Shown: positions 15,247-23,588 of the stretch, one piece after another
Layout: each line of letters begins with the position of its first letter
How positions within the stretch are numbered: position 1 is the stretch's first letter
Origin: Balneolaceae bacterium
GTDB lineage: Bacteria; Bacteroidota; Rhodothermia; Balneolales; Balneolaceae
Length of the DNA: 64,000 nt
NCBI GenBank assembly: GCA_017643365.1
Contig: JAEPNO010000004.1
Span: 1-64,000 of the forward strand
Direction: 5' to 3'
Position numbers and translations under genes: made by a program
The notes under the pieces: generated by a model
Database searches by the model: none
Told to the model about the DNA's origin: nothing
What the model saw: only the letters and a program-made list of their open reading frames with translations

Positions 15247-17796
15247 TTACTTTATTCGATATTGATATTTATTCTCTCGTTTTTTGAAAGCTTCAAATCC
15301 GCCTTCAAGTCCGATTAATGTTTCTCTTGTGTCTTCGTTTTCAATGGTTGTGCTCTTTATTACTGTTGATTGACTCGCTTCATCAATACTTAAAATATGT
15401 ATTAATTCTGCATCACCATTAACTACAAAATTTGCATTGTGTGTTGCAAAAACTATTTGTCTGCTTCTCTTTCTATCTTTAATAACTTCGACAAGATAAT
15501 TTGATATTAAAAGGCTGTCGAGGTGAGCTTCTGGTTCATCTATTATTATTGGGTTGTTCCCTAATAATAGTAAAATGACTAATACGGCTGTACATCTTTG
15601 ACCAAAGGATGACTTTTCAATAGGTCTTCCATCATACTGTACTTTTACCATTTTAAATTCAACATAATTTAGGTAAGTCATTTTTGTCAATAACTTATAT
15701 GCCTTAAAATTTGAATCTAAACCGAATAACTCAATTAAAAACCCCTTTGCGTTAGAAGCACTAGGATAGTTTTTTAGTGCTTCAATAAGAACTTCTTTAG
15801 TTGTTATGTCTTTTGGTGAAACACAAAACAAAATATCTTTTAAGACATTGTCGCTTTTGTAATTACTTCTCGCAATTTGCCCTTCAAATAAACTTTTGAA
15901 ATCACTAAATATTTTATCATTTGCAGCATTTTCATCAAAATCAAAGTTCAATGAAATGGGCTTTACAGATGTGTTTTTTAGATTTTCAAGGATTTCACTT
16001 ATTGACTTTATTTGAGTTTCAATTTCTGTTTGATAATCCGAACTTGCATTTATAGAAATGTTTTCATCAAACCCATCAATTTCCAATTGTAAAACATTTA
16101 TGTCGGCTTCTCTTTTTTGAATCTCATCTTCTAAAGAGTTAATCAAGATGTTTGCATTAGATATATCTTTTAGATTTTCTTCTGTAAGACCCTTGTCTGA
16201 TAAATATTTTTTTAATTCCGCTTTTTTTATGATTAGCTGTGCTTCTAATTCGGACAATTTTGAAATTGATGCTGAAAAATTAACAAGTGCAGTAGAGTCT
16301 GTAATTTCTTTTAATGCCTTAACAATCCTTTCTATTTCTAATGCATATTCGTTTTTTGGCTCGACTTGACTATTTTTTGTTTGCAGTTCTGATAAGTCAG
16401 CTACTAATAGATTATAATTTTCAATTGATGATTTCAGTTGGTTGATTTCTACTGTTAAATCTTTTAATTCGGCATTAATTCGTTTGTATTCTTCACTCGA
16501 AAATGATTCAACAAGTTTTTTATTTGTCGCTAGTTCTTTCTTCTTCTGTTCTAATTCTGTTTTTAAAGTTTCAATTCGCCTAACATTTATTATATGCTTC
16601 TTGTAACTCGCTAAACATTGCTTTAATACTTCTTCTTTATTTGAGATAAGTCCTAATTCATCCCTTTTAAGAATACGTCCGTAAACAGCACTTGTTAATT
16701 TATGATAGTCTTGTGCGAAATCTTCAATTTCATTTTGACTTAAGAATTCAATGTATTTTTCGTCAGCATCATTGTCTATGTCAACACTATCCTCTATGGA
16801 TAATATATTTCCATTTACATCACGAATTTTTTTGGTCGAAAAGAATTGATTTTCACCTGATTTTAATTTTTCGTGAATCAAATTCAATATTGTACTTTTC
16901 CCTGCACCACGACCACCAATAATACAAGTGAAATTTGGACTTAAATTAATTTCATTCTTTCCCGATAAGCAAAAGCTTTCATTTTCAAACATTGAGTCAG
17001 CTGGAAAATCTAAAACAATTTTATTTATCCTAATAGGTGGTGGAATAGGTGCGTTAGCACCTATATGTATTCTATATTCAGGTTCAAATAATATTTGTTT
17101 TAAACCTTCAAAGGTTGGTTCTGATTTTATCCAAAGATTTTGTTTGACTTGATAATCTGTTATGTTATGATTATCAGAACAAATAATCATTGGAATTTGA
17201 GCTTTGATTGCAGGAAAGACAATGTTCCTATAATCTTCTTGGTCTTTCACTTGACCTAATTCTAAAATATCAATATGGTTTAAAACTAAATCTGTTTTTA
17301 AAGCCATTTTGTAAGGCAAAGTATTAGTAATGTTCTCTATTGTATTTGCTTTACCTCCTGCGTGAACTGTTACTAAACCTCCCAAAGAATGTATTAAATG
17401 ACAAGTTTCTTTAAGGTCACAATGAATATATTGGTCACCACCTTTGTCTTGAATATCTTTTTTTGTAATTCCACAAGTCGATTGAAGTTTAATCCAAATG
17501 TCTTCAATATCGCTTTTTTCAGAAAATATGCCTATAAAATGAATCGAATCACTACCACCAAGTTCTGCTCTGAATTCAATTCCTGGTAATACCGTTACTT
17601 TTCCTTTACCTAATTCTTGAAGGTTTGCAATTCTTTGAACATCCATAACGTGATGGTCTGTTATGGCTATAACTTCAAGATTATTTGCAACAAGGGTGTC
17701 GATAATTTCTTGGTCAGATACACCTTTATTTTGGTAATCATATGATGTTTGTGTGTGGAAATGTAAATCCCACTTTCTCCATACATTTCCTATCAT
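15247..17796 (-). CDS. PHP-domain plus SMC-like ATPase (TrlF type), probable defence protein
   Basis: Cassette 9 (15233-17834) encodes this 849-residue protein. The N-terminus is a PHP phosphoesterase domain with the metal-binding motifs DLHFHTQTSYD (about residues 10-20), TDHH and CSDNHN. The ATPase follows: Walker A GGRGAGKSTIL near residue 300, a long coiled-coil hinge (about 390-620), and an ABC/SMC-type signature and Walker B (SSFGQRCTAVLVILLLLG, then IIIDEPEAHLD). This is the organisation of the TrlF-type AAA-like ATPases that are frequent in defence islands. A nuclease or phosphatase activity coupled to ATP-driven DNA sensing is plausible but inferred. The start is 38 bp from the cassette end. 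Confidence 0.85.
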   Translation of the reverse strand: MIGNVWRKWDLHFHTQTSYDYQNKGVSDQEIIDTLVANNLEVIAITDHHVMDVQRIANLQELGKGKVTVLPGIEFRAELGGSDSIHFIGIFSEKSDIEDIWIKLQSTCGITKKDIQDKGGDQYIHCDLKETCHLIHSLGGLVTVHAGGKANTIENITNTLPYKMALKTDLVLNHIDILELGQVKDQEDYRNIVFPAIKAQIPMIICSDNHNITDYQVKQNLWIKSEPTFEGLKQILFEPEYRIHIGANAPIPPPIRINKIVLDFPADSMFENESFCLSGKNEINLSPNFTCIIGGRGAGKSTILNLIHEKLKSGENQFFSTKKIRDVNGNILSIEDSVDIDNDADEKYIEFLSQNEIEDFAQDYHKLTSAVYGRILKRDELGLISNKEEVLKQCLASYKKHIINVRRIETLKTELEQKKKELATNKKLVESFSSEEYKRINAELKDLTVEINQLKSSIENYNLLVADLSELQTKNSQVEPKNEYALEIERIVKALKEITDSTALVNFSASISKLSELEAQLIIKKAELKKYLSDKGLTEENLKDISNANILINSLEDEIQKREADINVLQLEIDGFDENISINASSDYQTEIETQIKSISEILENLKNTSVKPISLNFDFDENAANDKIFSDFKSLFEGQIARSNYKSDNVLKDILFCVSPKDITTKEVLIEALKNYPSASNAKGFLIELFGLDSNFKAYKLLTKMTYLNYVEFKMVKVQYDGRPIEKSSFGQRCTAVLVILLLLGNNPIIIDEPEAHLDSLLISNYLVEVIKDRKRSRQIVFATHNANFVVNGDAELIHILSIDEASQSTVIKSTTIENEDTRETLIGLEGGFEAFKKRENKYQYRIK

Positions 17797-17825
17797 AGTT
17801 TCATTGTTCGATTTATTTTCAGCTT

Positions 17826-17960
17826 GTGGCTAACGGCTCTGTGTAAAGTATGTGGGGCTTTGTCGGCACGACATTGTCCCACAAGCAATGCAGCTACGGC
17901 TGGGGCGTGACTGTCACGGAGTGACCGTCCGCCCCATATACTTTACACTATGTTAGCTGC
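17826..17960 (-). repeat. attC-like site J
   Basis: The left core is GTGGCTAAC (17826-17834) and the right core GTTAGCTGC (17952-17960). The stem is 17841-17858 with 17931-17948 (17 of 18). The interior is GC-rich with its own hairpins, such as GTGACTGTCAC near 17906. Confidence 0.9.
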
Positions 17961-17979
17961 TGGGCTTTTTATTCTTTTT

Positions 17980-18705
17980 TTATTTTAATTGTCGTGTTTT
18001 AAGAGTGTCCTCTTTAAGCACTTTGATTATCTCCTTCTCTGAATTGTCAATAGAGGTCTCAATGTCGTCAAGTTGCTCGTCAATTGTCAGTATAGGTTTT
18101 GTCAGTTTGTCAATGGTCTCCTGGTCTATTTGGGTCGGTGAGTTGTCAAGTCCTTTGTAACTGAAATAAAGTCCCGCACCGCTCATTATCACGCTTGCCA
18201 CCAAAGAGATGACAGCAATTCTAATGTTGCGTGTTTGGCTTACTTGGTCATTTGTCTGGAAGCCGTTGTTAACGTAGTCAATGAGTGGTTGTCCGACCAA
18301 TATGGTTTTGAATGAGCAGTCAAGTAGCATGTTAACCAAGTCAGGGTCAACAAACTGATATGGTATGTGCTGATTACCTACAACCAGTTGTCCATAGCGA
18401 ATTTGTCCGTTGTTGGCCGCTTGTAGGTATGTGGTCACATAGCCATTTTTTTCAAGGTCGTCAAGTAGGTTAACTGTTGTAACCAACTCAGCAGTTATTT
18501 GCTCGACAACGTCAACCAAGTTTCCAGCGTTGTAGAATTGCACGTCCGCCCGAACTTCAACAGTCCGTGCGTTATAGTCCAAATAGATGTCCTTGTTGTC
18601 AAGTAAATGGTCAATGACCGAAGCATAATTTGATAAAATGCCTTGATTATGGTAATTGACAATTCGATTAACTATTGTCCGCTCAAATTGATTTAATGTT
18701 CTCAT
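17980..18705 (-). CDS. Cassette protein with one membrane segment, unknown function
   Basis: Cassette 10 (17952-18734, ends GTTAGCTGC/GCAGCTAAC) encodes this 241-residue protein. About 160 N-terminal residues form a soluble helical and beta region without a signal peptide. One membrane segment follows (IRIAVISLVASVIMSGAGLYF, near residues 165-185) and then a short acidic, coiled-coil-like tail. I recognise no family. The arrangement of a cytosolic sensor-like head plus single membrane helix occurs in several membrane-acting defence effectors, but that is only a hint. The start is 29 bp from the cassette end. Confidence 0.65.
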   Translation of the reverse strand: MRTLNQFERTIVNRIVNYHNQGILSNYASVIDHLLDNKDIYLDYNARTVEVRADVQFYNAGNLVDVVEQITAELVTTVNLLDDLEKNGYVTTYLQAANNGQIRYGQLVVGNQHIPYQFVDPDLVNMLLDCSFKTILVGQPLIDYVNNGFQTNDQVSQTRNIRIAVISLVASVIMSGAGLYFSYKGLDNSPTQIDQETIDKLTKPILTIDEQLDDIETSIDNSEKEIIKVLKEDTLKTRQLK

Positions 18706-18725
18706 GTCGTCTCTTTTTTTGCCTT

Positions 18726-18860
18726 GCAGCTAACGGTCTAGGCTATGAGTAGTTGCGTGGGTTAGCACGTAACTTTGCTAATACACATCAAGTTGGAAAT
18801 TCCTGCGGGATTTCCAAAGTAGACGAGAACTAGCAATTACTTATAGCCATTGTTGTACAT
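18726..18860 (-). repeat. attC-like site K
   Basis: The left core is GCAGCTAAC (18726-18734) and the right core GTTGTACAT (18852-18860). The stem is 18741-18756 with 18833-18848. It has an internal near-perfect hairpin and belongs to the C/E/K subfamily. Confidence 0.9.
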
Positions 18861-18864
18861 AGTT

Positions 18865-20013
18865 TTATTGTTCATTCCATCCGAGGATTTCGAATTCATA
18901 ATTAGTATTGTTTTCAGGACTTATTGGGATATAAAAGAATTCAGCTAAATCATAGTCTTTCACTATAGCTTCTTTTTGCCCTTTATTGCTACCACCAATA
19001 AAACGAATTTGTGCAGAAGGAAGCATAGACAAGGTGATTTCTCTCTCAAAGTCGGAACTTTTACTCATTTCCAATTTCCTTTCTTCGTCCCAATTACCAA
19101 GATTCTTGTGATTCCCAATAATGAATACTTTATCTTTTTTATTAGAAACTTTAACTTTAATCGTAACTTTTCTTTCTATTGCATTGACATTTTGATATTG
19201 ATAATAGTAAGATAACCCTTCTGTTAAGGCAGGTAAAAAAGAGGTTGAATGCCCTTTTTCTATAAAAGAAGAAATTTTGAAATAGATATTTTCTATTTCT
19301 CTTTCATTGAGGAAGTTGTAAACTTTTTCTCGGGCAGGTTTCCAGCGACTCCAATAATTTTCTTCATCAGCATTAGATAAATAAATAAACTTTTTACTTT
19401 TTAACTCATTAAAACTAAAATCTATAAATTCATTAGCAAGTCTTTCTTTGTCGTATGAAAAGTTTGGTGAGATTGCTATAAAGCTGTCAAATAACTCGGG
19501 TTTATGTATTAAAGTGGAAATAACAAATGATGCACTCAAAGAGTGTCCAATAGCTAATCTGCTTTTTAAGGTCCTGTAATTTTTGTCGATGTAGGGAATC
19601 ACTTCATTGGACATATAATTCATAAATGCTTTTTGATTTGCTTTGCCATAAAAAAAACCTTGTTTATCGTACACAGGTTTTGGAAGAAAGTCATCATTTC
19701 GACCATAATCTTCTAATTTCAAATTAGCAGGTATTCCAACTACTATGAATTCACTGTTTACATCTTCTTTATCTAAAAAGTAACTTATTGAATGCGCTAA
19801 ATTGAAAAGCTCTGTTCTGTGAGCATCAAAGACAAACATTACTTCATAATGCTTTAACGAGTATTCATTGTAGTAATATGGTGTATAAATGTATATTTCT
19901 CGATCTTGATTTAGCTCTTTTGAATGAATTTTAACCGTTTCAATTATAGGTATATCTTGTGCTATAAGTAAATTATAACTAAGAAGAAATAATGTAAATA
20001 ATATAATTCTCAT
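18865..20013 (-). CDS. Secreted alpha/beta-hydrolase (esterase family) with C-terminal carbohydrate-binding-like domain
   Basis: Cassette 11 (18852-20037) encodes this 382-residue exported protein. A signal peptide (MRIILFTLFLLSYNLLIAQ) is followed by an esterase-D-type hydrolase fold with the nucleophile elbow AIGHSLSAS (Ser near residue 160) and a candidate catalytic histidine in EKGHSTSFLPAL. From about residue 280 a beta-sandwich begins, with the pattern VFIIGNHKNLGNWDEERKL, resembling CBM20/CBM48-type starch-binding modules. The substrate could be a siderophore ester or acylated sugar. The start is 24 bp from the cassette end. Confidence 0.82.
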   Translation of the reverse strand: MRIILFTLFLLSYNLLIAQDIPIIETVKIHSKELNQDREIYIYTPYYYNEYSLKHYEVMFVFDAHRTELFNLAHSISYFLDKEDVNSEFIVVGIPANLKLEDYGRNDDFLPKPVYDKQGFFYGKANQKAFMNYMSNEVIPYIDKNYRTLKSRLAIGHSLSASFVISTLIHKPELFDSFIAISPNFSYDKERLANEFIDFSFNELKSKKFIYLSNADEENYWSRWKPAREKVYNFLNEREIENIYFKISSFIEKGHSTSFLPALTEGLSYYYQYQNVNAIERKVTIKVKVSNKKDKVFIIGNHKNLGNWDEERKLEMSKSSDFEREITLSMLPSAQIRFIGGSNKGQKEAIVKDYDLAEFFYIPISPENNTNYEFEILGWNEQ

Positions 20014-20028
20014 AAGGTTCTCAAAATT

Positions 20029-20163
20029 ATGTACAACGGTTAGTATATGAAAAGTAGGCGGTTGCGAAGCACCGAACTTTCAGTTAAGCACAAACTTTGA
20101 TACGAGCCAAAAGACTTGATTTTATTACTGTTTCGCCTATTTTTTATATACATTGTTGTGCAT
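20029..20163 (-). repeat. attC-like site L
   Basis: The left core is ATGTACAAC (20029-20037) and the right core GTTGTGCAT (20155-20163). The stem is 20044-20060 with 20134-20150. It is a sister of site I. Confidence 0.9.
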
Positions 20164-20179
20164 AGTTTTTTATTTCAAA

Positions 20180-20295
20180 TGGTGTGAAGCGGGGGACTCG
20201 AACCCCCTTACCCTCTGTCCTAATAAAGTCGATTGTTCATCAGTTACTGATTTTCCAAAGCAAAGGCTCCATTCTTCACACGAGGGTTGCTTCAC
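20180..20295 (-). ncRNA. tRNA-like / tmRNA-like RNA in the abortive-infection cassette
   Basis: On the minus strand a 116-nt segment starts GTGAAGC and ends GCTTCACACCA, giving a perfect 7-bp acceptor-type stem, discriminator A and an encoded CCA. Just inside the 3' side is a perfect T-arm, GGGGG-TTCGAGT-CCCCC. A second stem, ACCCTC with GAGGGT, sits directly inside the acceptor and encloses 66 nt that contain an ATCAG-TAA-CTGAT hairpin. No D-arm or normal anticodon arm can be drawn. The layout of acceptor plus T-arm plus one long central stem resembles the tRNA half of tmRNA. It lies downstream of the AbiJ-like gene in the same cassette. It may be a decoy, a primer, or a decayed tRNA. Confidence 0.5.
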
Positions 20296-20461
20296 GAATA
20301 ATCATTTTCAGTTTTTCCATAATTTCAGATTTTATCAGTTCTACAAACACTATTACTAATGCGAAGAACAGAAACTTACTGAGGTCAAACAGATAACTGG
20401 TTACTACATCTACTTTGCTACATAGGCTCTTAAATATTTTCAGAAAGGCAAATCTTCCCAA
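20276..20461 (-). CDS. Possible small membrane protein overlapping the AbiJ-like gene
   Basis: A 61-codon frame starts 22 bp inside the end of the abortive-infection gene. It encodes one hydrophobic segment (LFFALVIVFVELIKSEI, about residues 31-47) between basic flanks. Its TGA stop falls at the 5' edge of the tRNA-like element. The overlap would permit translational coupling, and a small membrane partner would suit an abortive-infection module. AT-rich non-coding DNA also yields such frames, so this is a weak call. Confidence 0.3.
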   Translation of the reverse strand: MGRFAFLKIFKSLCSKVDVVTSYLFDLSKFLFFALVIVFVELIKSEIMEKLKMIIREATLV

Positions 20462-21273
20462 TCTGCCGATTCAGTTTCCTTTATTTTATTTTCTTGTTCT
20501 AAAGTTTTTTCAACCGATTCAATAAATTTTATTGAGTTCGTTACATTGTTAAAAATCAAGACGCTTTCAGAATAATTTAGAATTGGATTATCGTGTGCAA
20601 AGCTTTTGTTATTCCTAATGTCATTAAAAGCTTCAATGACGTGAATTGAATACTTTAGGATTCTCTCCGTCATTTTAGATTCGATTTTGTCTTGGGCAAC
20701 TATAAACTTTACGTATTTCCCAAAAATCGCATTTAAAGATTCGTCCTTTTTTATTTCTATGTTGTGATTCTCACAAAGCTGTCTGATAAACTTCATAACA
20801 TATGTATGTAGTCTATCTAATGCGGCTTCTGGTTCATTTTTATCAATACTCTCTCTTATCGACTTGGCTAGTAAGCTGAAATCTTTGTCGTCAGGCACTT
20901 CTCTAATTACATCTATTTCTTCAACGACAGTATCAGCTAATAGTCTTTGAGCAATTTTCTGACATTCATCAAAGAGGTTTTGTTCGGGCTGAGTAATCTC
21001 AACGTACGACATTATTTTTTTGTCTTTCCAATAATCAAGCATTTCAGAAATTAACTTACCGACTTTGTAGTTGCTTTCTTTCTGCCAAATAGCTCTTATT
21101 CTATTTGCTTTTGAATCACCAAAGTCAGCATAGTTGTCAGAATAGAATTCAAGATTCAAAGTCTCAAAAACAAAATCGCTTAAAGTTCTATTCGAGAAAT
21201 CAAGGACATAGCCACCTCCCATTTCAAAGAACTTTTCCAATTTCAATTTTTCTCTTCTGTTTAAATCTGACAT
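20440..21273 (-). CDS. AbiJ-like abortive-infection protein (Abi_C domain)
   Basis: Cassette 12 (20155-21299) encodes this 277-residue soluble protein. The first 70 residues (FSNRTLSDFVFETLNLEFYSD...SKANRIRAIWQKESN) look like an AbiJ-type N-terminal module. The C-terminal half, LDRLHTYVMKFIRQLCENHNI through LNAIFGKYVKFI to NNKSFAHDNPIL, matches the abortive-infection C-terminal domain, a HEPN-related helical fold. The conserved RNxxxAH-like stretch (RNNKSFAH) fits a HEPN ribonuclease active site. The likely role is phage defence by RNA cleavage in infected cells. The tRNA-like element just downstream suggests a possible RNA partner or antidote. The start is 26 bp from the cassette end. Confidence 0.8.
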   Translation of the reverse strand: MSDLNRREKLKLEKFFEMGGGYVLDFSNRTLSDFVFETLNLEFYSDNYADFGDSKANRIRAIWQKESNYKVGKLISEMLDYWKDKKIMSYVEITQPEQNLFDECQKIAQRLLADTVVEEIDVIREVPDDKDFSLLAKSIRESIDKNEPEAALDRLHTYVMKFIRQLCENHNIEIKKDESLNAIFGKYVKFIVAQDKIESKMTERILKYSIHVIEAFNDIRNNKSFAHDNPILNYSESVLIFNNVTNSIKFIESVEKTLEQENKIKETESADWEDLPF

Positions 21274-21290
21274 TCTGTTTTTTTCAAATT

Positions 21291-21424
21291 ATGCACAACG
21301 GTTTGTATAAAAGCAGTTGCGGATTAATGTGCACTAACTTCCAGTTAGCAAGATAGTGAATTAAAACAAAAAACGGTTTGAGATTACTCACAAACCGCCA
21401 TTGCTTTTATACCTTGTTGTAAGT
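21291..21424 (-). repeat. attC-like site M
   Basis: The left core is ATGCACAAC (21291-21299) and the right core GTTGTAAGT (21416-21424). The stem is 21305-21322 with 21395-21412. Confidence 0.88.
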
Positions 21425-21429
21425 AGTTT

Positions 21430-22062
21430 TTATTCTACTTCAGTAATTAAATCTTGTCTACTTTTCCTAACCTTTTTAAGGTTGACTAACCAATCATTTT
21501 CTGTGTCCCGGTATCCTAAAGGAAGCAAAACACAACTTCTTAACCCTTTTTCTCTTAGGTTTAAGATTTCATCTACTGCATTTGCATCAAAACCTTCCAT
21601 AGGGGTGGCATCAACTTCCTCAAATGCTGCGGCTGCGATAGCTTGTGAAAACGCAATGTATGCTTGTTTAGCTGCATGATTGAAATTTATCTCAGGGTCT
21701 CTTGGAGGGTAACCTTTTAAAAGCATTTGTCTATAATTCTCCCAGCCTTCATTTTTAAATCCTCTAACCTCATTAACTAAGTCAAACATCTTGTTAATTC
21801 TCTCTTCAGTATATGTGTCCCAAGCTGCAAATACTAATAAGTGTGAGCAATCGGAGACAACAGACTGATTCCACGCAACTGCTTTAATTTTATCTTTTAC
21901 CTCTTGATTAGTAATAACATATACTTCAAAAGGCTGTAAACCACTGGAAGTTGGTGCAAGTGATATCGCTTCTATGATATTATCAATTTTTTCCTGAGGT
22001 ATTTTTTGACCGTTCATGGCCTTTGTGGCATAACGCCAATTAAGTTTATCTAGTAATTCCAT
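21430..22062 (-). CDS. Nitroreductase-family flavoprotein (NAD(P)H-dependent)
   Basis: This 210-residue cytosolic flavoenzyme is the third gene of cassette 13 (21416-23597). It begins MELLDKLNWRYATKAMNGQKIP and has the FMN-binding pattern IIEAISLAPTSSGLQPFEVYVI plus the C-terminal LGYRDTENDWLVNLKKVRK expected of NfsB-type oxidoreductases. It is separated by 4 bp from the DJ-1/HchA-like gene, so the two share a transcript, probably from the promoter at 22948-22955. It would reduce quinones, nitro-compounds or other electrophiles. The stop is 6 bp from site M. Confidence 0.9.
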   Translation of the reverse strand: MELLDKLNWRYATKAMNGQKIPQEKIDNIIEAISLAPTSSGLQPFEVYVITNQEVKDKIKAVAWNQSVVSDCSHLLVFAAWDTYTEERINKMFDLVNEVRGFKNEGWENYRQMLLKGYPPRDPEINFNHAAKQAYIAFSQAIAAAAFEEVDATPMEGFDANAVDEILNLREKGLRSCVLLPLGYRDTENDWLVNLKKVRKSRQDLITEVE

Positions 22063-22066
22063 TTTT

Positions 22067-22921
22067 TTAGTTTAATTCCTTTAATAATGTTTTTGCAGCA
22101 AGTTTCCCTAATTCATTTGATGCCAATGGACTTGATCCAGTAATCAATTTCCTATCTCGACAGACTGTTTTATCCATTTTAGTATTCATCAAATTGACAC
22201 CGAGATTTTTTAATTTTTCACTTAGTCCATATGGCATTTTTCCAGGAAGATAACCGAACATTGGTGTTTTATTGTCAACTGAATCTGGAAACACAGCCAT
22301 ATTATATCCCTTGTATAAGAATTCTTGATCATCCAAAGTGGTTGATAAGAATGCTCCTGGTCCATGACATAGGCTAATCGTAAATAAATCATTTTCATCT
22401 GCCCACCTTAGAATTGTCGCTACATTTTTATCTTCAGGGATACCAATCATTGCGCCATGTCCACCTGGAACAAAAACAGCAGCATACGATTCTGAATGAT
22501 CAAATGAAGACTTAATGAATTCAGAAAGCTTAAGCGGCTTTTCAAAGTTTGCTTTGTTTTCATTGTAGATGGCTTTTACATGTTCATCTTTTTTAGGGAA
22601 AGCCCACATTTCAAAAACTACAGGTTTTCCTGTTGGAGTGGCAATTTCAAATTCAAATCCTGCATTTTTCAAATGAAGCATAGGTAACAAAGCTTCTACT
22701 GGGTGATTTCCTGTGGAGAAGAATCTACCGTTTTTCATTTTTAAGTTCTTTTCTTCTGTGAAAATGACCAGAATTTTTGATTTTTTGCCTTGGTATTTTT
22801 GATAGGTGATATTTTCAAAATCTGTTTTGTCAGATACTCCCATTTTTAAAGCCATTTTGGATGGGCTGTATGATCCATCCGATTCCAATTTTGGAGCAAA
22901 ACCTAATATTTTTTTGAGCAT
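22067..22921 (-). CDS. DJ-1/PfpI (HchA-type) protein
   Basis: The 284-residue protein belongs to the type-1 glutamine amidotransferase-like DJ-1 superfamily. The key segments are VFVPGGHGAMIGIPED and the nucleophile elbow ISLCHGPGAFL, with the cysteine flanked by histidine as in HchA/Hsp31 glyoxalase III-type proteins. It is second in cassette 13 and probably detoxifies dicarbonyls or repairs glycated molecules alongside the nitroreductase. A TAnnTTTG promoter and a perfect ATTACC/GGTAAT dyad lie upstream, after the crp-like gene. Confidence 0.88.
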   Translation of the reverse strand: MLKKILGFAPKLESDGSYSPSKMALKMGVSDKTDFENITYQKYQGKKSKILVIFTEEKNLKMKNGRFFSTGNHPVEALLPMLHLKNAGFEFEIATPTGKPVVFEMWAFPKKDEHVKAIYNENKANFEKPLKLSEFIKSSFDHSESYAAVFVPGGHGAMIGIPEDKNVATILRWADENDLFTISLCHGPGAFLSTTLDDQEFLYKGYNMAVFPDSVDNKTPMFGYLPGKMPYGLSEKLKNLGVNLMNTKMDKTVCRDRKLITGSSPLASNELGKLAAKTLLKELN

Positions 22922-22947
22922 AACTTTTGTGTTTTTGATTTGAATAT

Positions 22948-22955
22948 CAAAAGTA
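22948..22955 (-). promoter_or_regulatory. Promoter -7 element for the DJ-1/nitroreductase pair
   Basis: On the minus strand the sequence is TACTTTTG, matching TAnnTTTG, 27-34 bp from the start codon. No clear -33 TTTG is present at the right distance, as expected for an activator-dependent promoter. Confidence 0.55.
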
Positions 22956-22976
22956 GGAGAGTGCTTTTGGATAAAA

Positions 22977-22992
22977 ATTACCCTATGGTAAT
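22977..22992. promoter_or_regulatory. Candidate Crp/Fnr-type binding site
   Basis: ATTACC-ctat-GGTAAT is a perfect dyad. If transcription starts about 7 bp past the -7 element, the dyad is centred near -43, the class II activator position. The gene for a Crp/Fnr-family protein ends 5 bp away in the same cassette. Confidence 0.5.
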
Positions 22993-22996
22993 AAAT

Positions 22997-23572
22997 CTAC
23001 TTTTTTGCTTTTTCGGCTCGCACTCGACTCAGACTTTGTTGAGTTATGCCTAGATATGATGCAATGTGATAATTGGGAACGTGTTGTTCAATATTAGGGT
23101 ATTGTTCAAGGAATAGATTATATCTTTCTAATGCTGTTAACTGCAATTGATTTAAGATTCTTTTGTGCAAACTAACTACATGCCGTTCTAAGTTTTTTCT
23201 TTGAAACGCTTCAAATTCTGGAAATTGAAGATATATCTCATCTAACTTCTGAGCGTTGAATTCAATTACGGTTGCATCAGTGATACATTCCACTGTAAGT
23301 GAAGCAGGCTCATTGTTGTATATTGCCATAAAATCACTAATCCACCAATCTTTAATTGCAAACTGGAGCGTATGTTCCTTGCCTTCCTTGTCAACACAAA
23401 ACGAACGTAGACTACCTTGAGTAACAAAGAAAGTCTTGTTTACAGTTTGACCTCCTCTGATTAAAACTTCTCCTTTCGACACCTTTTTTTCTTTGGAAAT
23501 AGAATAGATATATTCCTCAGCTTGTGCGGAAAGCGAAATTGAACTTTTTATTTTATTGATTAGGTTTTTCAA
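22997..23572 (-). CDS. Crp/Fnr-family transcriptional regulator
   Basis: The 191-residue protein has a cyclic-nucleotide-binding-like beta barrel (KGEVLIRGGQTVNKTFFVTQGSLRSF, then AIKDWWISDFMAIYNNEPASLTVECI), a long dimer helix, and a short C-terminal helix-turn-helix (NYHIASYLGITQQSLSRVRAEK). It is the first gene of cassette 13, 25 bp from the cassette end, with no promoter of its own visible. It probably activates the two genes behind it through the dyad at 22977-22992. The Cys pattern does not suggest an FeS cluster, so a small-molecule ligand is likelier. Confidence 0.88.
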   Translation of the reverse strand: MKNLINKIKSSISLSAQAEEYIYSISKEKKVSKGEVLIRGGQTVNKTFFVTQGSLRSFCVDKEGKEHTLQFAIKDWWISDFMAIYNNEPASLTVECITDATVIEFNAQKLDEIYLQFPEFEAFQRKNLERHVVSLHKRILNQLQLTALERYNLFLEQYPNIEQHVPNYHIASYLGITQQSLSRVRAEKAKK

Positions 23573-23588
23573 GGGTTGTTTTTCAATT

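Noticed and set aside
20180-20281. Ordinary tRNA gene
   Set aside because: The T-arm and acceptor are clear, but no D-arm or anticodon arm can be drawn in the remaining sequence.
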